A stretch of 10,523 nt of DNA. Source: Paenibacillus sp. UBA6285. Its GTDB lineage: Bacteria; Bacillota; Bacilli; Paenibacillales; Paenibacillaceae. Positions within the stretch are counted from its first letter, which is position 1. Each line of letters starts with the position of its first letter. Both the position numbers and the translations under genes were made by a program. Under the pieces are notes generated by a model, which searched no databases, was not told where the DNA came from, and saw only the letters and a program-made list of their open reading frames with translations. The DNA is taken from positions 12,909-23,431 of the forward strand of contig DJUJ01000134.1 in NCBI GenBank assembly GCA_002438345.1, in the 5' to 3' direction. Shown piece after piece: positions 6,205 to 10,523 of this stretch.

Positions 6205-7266
6205 ATGAAAATCTATCGTTATGAACAAAATCCACTTATTACACCAGCCGATGTCAAGCCGTATCACGATGACTTTGAAGTGATTGGTGCATTTAATGCT
6301 GGTATCGCCAGCTATAATGGTGAAGTATTAATGTTTCTTCGTGTAGCGGAACGTCCAATTAGCAAGGATCCAAAGATTGTGAAAGCTCCGATTTTTAATC
6401 CGGAGACCAATGAATTGGATATTATTGATCTGAGTACGGATGATGAGCGTTTCGACTTCTCTGATCCGCGTGTGATCAAGAATAAATCCAACAGTGCTAC
6501 TTTCCAGTATTTGACTTCATTGTCCTACATCCGAATTGCCCGCAGTAAGGATGGACATCATTTTACGATAGATGAGAAACCATTCGTGTACCCTTCCAGT
6601 TCACTGGAAACCTTCGGAGTGGAAGATCCCCGTGTAACCCAAATTGGGGATACCTACTATATTTATTTCTCGGCAGTCTCCCCGGTGGGCGTTGGTGAAT
6701 CACTGGTATCAACTAAAGATTTCGTGAGTGTAACTCATCACGGCATGATCTTTGGACCGGATAATAAAGACGTATTGATTTTCCCAGAGAAAATTAACGG
6801 CAAATATTATGCATTGCACCGTCCAACGACGAAGAGCACAGGAGATCCGGAAATATGGATCGCTGAATCGGACAACTTATTATATTGGGGCAACCATAAG
6901 CACCTGATCGGCTTGCGTGAAGGCATGTGGGATAGCGGTCGGATTGGCGGCGGTGCGGTTCCATTCAAGACCGAAAAAGGCTGGCTGGAGCTGTATCATG
7001 GGGCAACGCTGGAACATCGTTATTGCATGGGGGCAGTCCTATTAGATCTAAATGATCCTTCGAAGGTGATTGCACGTTCCGATGCTCCTATCATGGAGCC
7101 GGAAGCGGATTATGAGAAGAATGGATTCTTCGGCGATGTTGTATTCTCTTGCGGTGCACTCGTGGAAGGCGATGTTCTCAAAATGTATTACGGTGTCGCG
7201 GATACATCAATGGCTTGTGCAGAACTTAGTGTACAAGAAATCTTAGATAGCTTGGTATACGTATAA
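6205..7266 (+). CDS. GH130 beta-mannoside phosphorylase, probably beta-1,2-mannobiose/oligomannan type
   Basis: This 353-residue cytoplasmic protein is a five-bladed beta-propeller of family GH130, whose phosphorolytic members split beta-mannosides to mannose 1-phosphate plus a shortened sugar. Visible motifs are NPLITP near the N-terminus (9-14), FLRVAER (44-50), VEDPRV with the probable catalytic Asp141, FPEK (193-196), LHRP (204-207), GRIGGGA (245-251), YHGA (264-267), DVVFS (311-315) and YYGVAD (328-333). Basic residues at Arg46, Arg50, Arg143, His205 and Arg206 fit a phosphate-binding phosphorylase better than the hydrolytic GH130 branch. The N-terminus resembles, from memory, the beta-1,2-mannobiose phosphorylases of Listeria and Thermoanaerobacter, but beta-1,4-mannooligosaccharide phosphorylase cannot be excluded. 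AAGGGAG (6188-6194) lies ten bases before the ATG. It follows the related DUF1861-type gene after 36 bases and is followed by a hairpin. Confidence 0.85.
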   Translation: MKIYRYEQNPLITPADVKPYHDDFEVIGAFNAGIASYNGEVLMFLRVAERPISKDPKIVKAPIFNPETNELDIIDLSTDDERFDFSDPRVIKNKSNSATFQYLTSLSYIRIARSKDGHHFTIDEKPFVYPSSSLETFGVEDPRVTQIGDTYYIYFSAVSPVGVGESLVSTKDFVSVTHHGMIFGPDNKDVLIFPEKINGKYYALHRPTTKSTGDPEIWIAESDNLLYWGNHKHLIGLREGMWDSGRIGGGAVPFKTEKGWLELYHGATLEHRYCMGAVLLDLNDPSKVIARSDAPIMEPEADYEKNGFFGDVVFSCGALVEGDVLKMYYGVADTSMACAELSVQEILDSLVYV

Positions 7267-7270
7267 CAAT

Positions 7271-7303
7271 AAAACGTCAAAACCGAAGTGGTTTTGGCGT
7301 TTT
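7271..7303 (+). terminator. Terminator-like hairpin between GH130 and GH2 genes (possible attenuator)
   Basis: AAAACGTCAAAACC (7271-7284) pairs with GGTTTTGGCGTTTT (7290-7303) over 14 bp with one G-U pair and a five-base GAAGT loop. The TTTT of the right arm continues into AATTT, giving an interrupted U-tract. It starts four bases after the GH130 stop and ends 15 bases before the GH2 ATG. The A-rich left flank could let it act on either strand. It may reduce read-through into the GH2 gene, or protect the upstream mRNA end. No convincing promoter was seen between it and the GH2 start. Confidence 0.7.
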
Positions 7304-7318
7304 AATTTGGGAGAGACG

Positions 7319-9913
7319 ATGAAGAGAATGAACATCAAATTAACTGAGAATTGGAAGCTACGTGATTTTCGTGTTGGGGAAGCCCGGGATCTTGAAGTTG
7401 CTTCACCAGAGTTCATTGATTATTTCTGGATGACAACCACAGTGCCTGGTGATATCCACACGACGCTTCGGGAGAAGGGTATTATTGATGATCCATTCTT
7501 TGGTCACCAGGATCAGAAATGCCGTTGGGTTGAAGAAAAGGTGTGGTGGTATCGTACGGTATTCTCCTACGATGATGACCCTGAACCTGGTGAGAAGATG
7601 GAGCTATTGTTCGAAGGGTTAGATACCTATGCGACCGTGTATCTCAACGGTGTGGAACTTGGATCAACAGATAATATGTTCATCAGCCATTCTTTTGATG
7701 TAACCCGTGAATTAAATAAGGGGAAAAATACGCTTGCCGTAAAATTTGATCCTGTTCATGTGCACGCAGGCGATAAAATCCAATATTATTGGTCGGGCTT
7801 TAGCAAGAAACGGATATGGACACGCAAAGCGCAGAGCCATTTTGGCTGGGACTGGGGTCCACGTCTTGTCTGTGCAGGCATATGGAAAGAGGTTCATTTG
7901 ATCAAACGGCGTCATGCACATTTAGATCATGTGTTTGCTCGAACAACCTCGATCCAGAATCAAGTAGGTATCGTTGATGTGGACTTATGCGCACATGCCT
8001 TTGATCGCGGGTGTTCGTATTCGGCGCGTGTAGAACTTTTAGAGGGTACAAAGAGTGTTGCGGAAGAAGATGTCTCTTTGGACAGGGTTTCAGGTATTGC
8101 GGTTGATGGGGCTATTACAGCGCGCACGCTTCATCATTCAGTTACCTTGCAGGTGATGGACCCGAAGCTATGGTGGACCCATGATTTAGGAACGCCTTTC
8201 TTATATCAATTACGTGTTACGTTATTTGCCGATGGGGAGCAAATAGATACCTATGAACAGCCATTTGGGATACGTAAGATCGAATTAATGCAGCGTGATG
8301 AAGAGGGGCGTCATGCTTTCACGTTTGTATTGAATGACGTAAAAGTTTTTGCCAAAGGTGCTAATTGGATTCCGATCGATAGTTTTATTGCGACCGTGCC
8401 GGATAGCCGCTATACGCATCTCCTTCAAATGGCCAAGGATGCCAATATGAATATGATTCGTGCTTGGGGCGGAGGTATTTATGAGCGGGATATTTTCTTT
8501 GATGAATGTGATCGGTTAGGAATTTTAGTCTGGCAGGACTTTATGTTCGCTTGTGCATTGTATCCAGATTATAATCGTAATTTCATGAATAATGTTCACC
8601 GTGAAATTGAGCAGGTCGTAAAACGTCTCCGCAGTCGTACTTGTCTTGCCCTATGGTGTGGGAATAATGAGAATGATTGGTTGTATGAGGCGCTGTCCTC
8701 TAACGGCGAGATCACACATCCCTTTTATGGAGAAAAAATATATCATGAGCTCATGCCCGCGGTATTGGAGCAACTCGATCCAACGCGAACATTTTGGCCT
8801 AGCTCGCCTTTTGGCGGAAATGATCACAATTCACGTGATGTGGGCGATACCCATAACTGGCAAGTCTGGCATGGAAATAATGAGCCTCGTCAGTTTGGTG
8901 AACCGCAGACACAGGATTATAGTGTTGAAGGGATATCGTTCAAACGATTCAAGTCAGACTTTACGAAGTTCGCCAGTGAATTCGGGCTGCATGCTGCTTC
9001 CAATCGTTATACCTTAGCGAAGAACATGCCGGACAATCAGTTCTATTGGGATAGCGATGAAATGAAGTACCGTAATAAAGATGTCCATTATCCAAAGGGC
9101 ATTATGCTCATGGAAGGTTATACAGGAATTCCGAAGGATATCAATGAATATATTCAATTCTCGATGCTAACCCAGGCAGAGGGGTTAAGGTATGGCATTG
9201 AGCACTACCGCCGTAATAAGCCGGATACGAGCGGTGCTTTGTTCTGGCAGTTCAATGATTGCTGGCCGGGAACAAGCTGGTCTGTCATCGACTATTATGG
9301 CTTGCCAAAGGCGAGCTATCACTATGCACGTAAATTCTTTGCACCAGTACTCTTATGTGTGGATCATGATCCGGATGGGCCGCTGCAGTTATGGGCTGTC
9401 AATGATCGACGCGAGTCTTATCAGGATGAGGCGGAATTAACGATCTACCGGATGGACGGTACAATTGTATATCAGCGTGCATTCGATGTGATCGTTGAAG
9501 CGAACAGTAAAGTTAATTTTGCCAAATTACCTGAGGCTGAGATACTGAAACAGCATAGCCCGCGCGAGGTTGTGGCCGTACTTCGTTCGAAGAAGCGGGT
9601 GACAGAAGATTATGTACTCTATTTAAGAGACTATAAGGATATGGATTATCAACCTGCACATATTCAGATCTCTGTGGATGAAGTGAAAGGACATATTCGC
9701 TTGATCTCAGATCGCGTCGCTCGGATGGTGATGATCGAACTGGATGCACCTTGGGTGATCATGGATGATAATTTCTTTGATCTGATCCCGGGTGAGGAGA
9801 AGACTGTTCGTGTGCATCATGTTGATGCCGGGGAACTGCCATGGGAGACCTTACGTGTAACGGCGATGAATGATGCGAGTTTACAGAAACTTGGAATTAA
9901 GGAGATGAGCTAA
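7319..9913 (+). CDS. GH2 beta-mannosidase, cytoplasmic
   Basis: This 864-residue enzyme should remove terminal beta-mannosyl residues from imported oligosaccharides by a retaining mechanism. Order of parts (numbered from the ATG at 7319): a jelly-roll sugar-binding domain (about 1-195) ending in the beta-mannosidase hallmark FGWDWGPRL (175-183), an immunoglobulin-like domain (about 200-320), a TIM barrel (about 325-650) with GANWIP (347-352), RAWGGGIYE (381-389), WCGNNEN with acid/base Glu451, SEFG with nucleophile Glu554 and FWQFNDCWPG (642-651), then C-terminal beta domains. Length is normal for the family and there is no signal peptide. A TTG at 7307 would add four residues but overlaps the GGGAGAG ribosome binding site (7309-7315), so the ATG at 7319 is preferred; the ATG at 7328 is also possible. 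The gene follows a hairpin and is translated just ahead of the dehydrogenase gene. Linkage preference cannot be read. Confidence 0.93.
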   Translation: MKRMNIKLTENWKLRDFRVGEARDLEVASPEFIDYFWMTTTVPGDIHTTLREKGIIDDPFFGHQDQKCRWVEEKVWWYRTVFSYDDDPEPGEKMELLFEGLDTYATVYLNGVELGSTDNMFISHSFDVTRELNKGKNTLAVKFDPVHVHAGDKIQYYWSGFSKKRIWTRKAQSHFGWDWGPRLVCAGIWKEVHLIKRRHAHLDHVFARTTSIQNQVGIVDVDLCAHAFDRGCSYSARVELLEGTKSVAEEDVSLDRVSGIAVDGAITARTLHHSVTLQVMDPKLWWTHDLGTPFLYQLRVTLFADGEQIDTYEQPFGIRKIELMQRDEEGRHAFTFVLNDVKVFAKGANWIPIDSFIATVPDSRYTHLLQMAKDANMNMIRAWGGGIYERDIFFDECDRLGILVWQDFMFACALYPDYNRNFMNNVHREIEQVVKRLRSRTCLALWCGNNENDWLYEALSSNGEITHPFYGEKIYHELMPAVLEQLDPTRTFWPSSPFGGNDHNSRDVGDTHNWQVWHGNNEPRQFGEPQTQDYSVEGISFKRFKSDFTKFASEFGLHAASNRYTLAKNMPDNQFYWDSDEMKYRNKDVHYPKGIMLMEGYTGIPKDINEYIQFSMLTQAEGLRYGIEHYRRNKPDTSGALFWQFNDCWPGTSWSVIDYYGLPKASYHYARKFFAPVLLCVDHDPDGPLQLWAVNDRRESYQDEAELTIYRMDGTIVYQRAFDVIVEANSKVNFAKLPEAEILKQHSPREVVAVLRSKKRVTEDYVLYLRDYKDMDYQPAHIQISVDEVKGHIRLISDRVARMVMIELDAPWVIMDDNFFDLIPGEEKTVRVHHVDAGELPWETLRVTAMNDASLQKLGIKEMS

Positions 9914-9914
9914 G

Positions 9915-10523
9915 ATGAAGGCGGCTGTATTTCAAGGAACTAAGCACATTGAATTTACGGACTGGGAAGCTCCGGCTGTTGGCTCCAAAGAAGTTAAACT
10001 TCGTGTGAAATCCTGCGGGATTTGCGGTACAGATCAGCATATTTATCATGGATTCCCTGGGTCTGCGGAGGTGACAGCTCCGATTGTGTTAGGACATGAA
10101 CTCGCAGGTGAAGTAGTTGCTGTGGGTGATGAAGTTACGACCTTACAAGTAGGGGACCGTGTATCGGTGGACCCGAACATCTATTGTGGAAACTGTTATT
10201 TCTGCCGGAATGGAAAAGTGCATTTGTGCGATGATTTGCAAGCTGTCGGAGTGACTCGGGATGGCGGAATGGGAGAATATTGTGTTGTTCCTGTGGCGAA
10301 CTGTTACTTGTTACCTGATGAAATGAGCTGGATCGAAGGGGCAATGATTGAACCATTAGGTTGTGTGCTTCACGGTTATAAGAAGCTGGATATTCGTCCG
10401 ACACACCAAGTCCTGATTATCGGTGGTGGTTTTATTGGTCAATTGTTCTTGCAGCTCGTCAAAACTGCGGGTGTTAAAGGGATCATTGTCAGCGAGCCGG
10501 AAGTGTTCAAACATGACCGATTA
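9915..10523 (+). CDS. Zinc-dependent medium-chain alcohol/polyol dehydrogenase, N-terminal fragment (runs off the window)
   Basis: The first 203 codons of a zinc-dependent dehydrogenase of the sorbitol/threonine dehydrogenase type. Catalytic-zinc ligands are in CGICGTD (Cys37), GHE (His61, Glu62) and probably Glu146 in IEPLGC. A structural zinc site is formed by Cys91, Cys94, Cys97 and Cys105. The nucleotide-binding fold starts with GGGFIG (170-175), and the acidic Glu194 at the end of the second strand suggests NAD rather than NADP. The ATG lies one base after the GH2 stop, with AAGGAG (9899-9904) ten bases upstream, so it belongs to the same transcript. In this setting it may oxidise or reduce a sugar, a polyol or the aglycone released by the upstream enzymes, but the substrate is unknown and the C-terminal half is missing only because the window ends. 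Confidence 0.9.
   Translation, partial: MKAAVFQGTKHIEFTDWEAPAVGSKEVKLRVKSCGICGTDQHIYHGFPGSAEVTAPIVLGHELAGEVVAVGDEVTTLQVGDRVSVDPNIYCGNCYFCRNGKVHLCDDLQAVGVTRDGGMGEYCVVPVANCYLLPDEMSWIEGAMIEPLGCVLHGYKKLDIRPTHQVLIIGGGFIGQLFLQLVKTAGVKGIIVSEPEVFKHDRL

Noticed and set aside
7307..7318. TTG start for the GH2 beta-mannosidase
   Set aside because: The TTG overlaps the GGGAGAG ribosome binding site and has none of its own; the ATG at 7319 is preferred.
1..10523. CRISPR array, tRNA, rRNA, insertion sequence, prophage or defence system
   Set aside because: No regularly spaced direct repeats, RNA gene motifs, transposase or integrase signatures or terminal inverted repeats were seen; the window is a compact metabolic operon.

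Overview
The window looks like chromosomal DNA from a low-to-mid GC Gram-positive bacterium (Bacillota), most likely a Paenibacillus-type organism. This rests on the strong AGGAGG-type ribosome binding sites, a TTG start, a lipoprotein signal on the binding protein, and a sugar ABC importer that lacks its own ATPase gene. The genus is inferred from general gene style, not from a search.

Layout: bases 1-170 hold the 5' end of a LacI-family repressor gene on the minus strand. Bases 171-506 are a divergent control region with a good sigma-A promoter and several TTGTAA/TTACAA operator-like elements. Everything that follows is on the plus strand and tightly packed: a sugar-binding lipoprotein (507-1820), two ABC permeases (1820-2701 and 2688-3527), a GH13 alpha-glucosidase with a TTG start (3551-5206), a DUF1861-type protein (5224-6168), a GH130 beta-mannoside phosphorylase (6205-7266), a hairpin resembling an intrinsic terminator (7271-7303), a GH2 beta-mannosidase (7319-9913), and the first 203 codons of a zinc-dependent medium-chain dehydrogenase (9915 to the window end).

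Reading: this is a sugar-inducible operon for taking up and breaking down a short mannose-containing oligosaccharide. The lipoprotein and permeases import it, using an ATPase encoded elsewhere. Inside the cell GH130 (phosphorolysis, giving mannose 1-phosphate) and GH2 (hydrolysis) remove beta-mannosyl residues, while GH13 removes alpha-glucosyl residues. The combination suggests a substrate with both beta-Man and alpha-Glc linkages, or a family of related substrates.

The most interesting item is the DUF1861-type protein. Compared by eye, it follows its GH130 neighbour motif by motif through all blades of the propeller, including the position of the catalytic Asp, but it lacks some of the basic residues present in GH130. 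It is therefore a candidate for an uncharacterised beta-mannoside-active enzyme or binding protein. No CRISPR array, tRNA, rRNA, insertion sequence or phage feature was seen.
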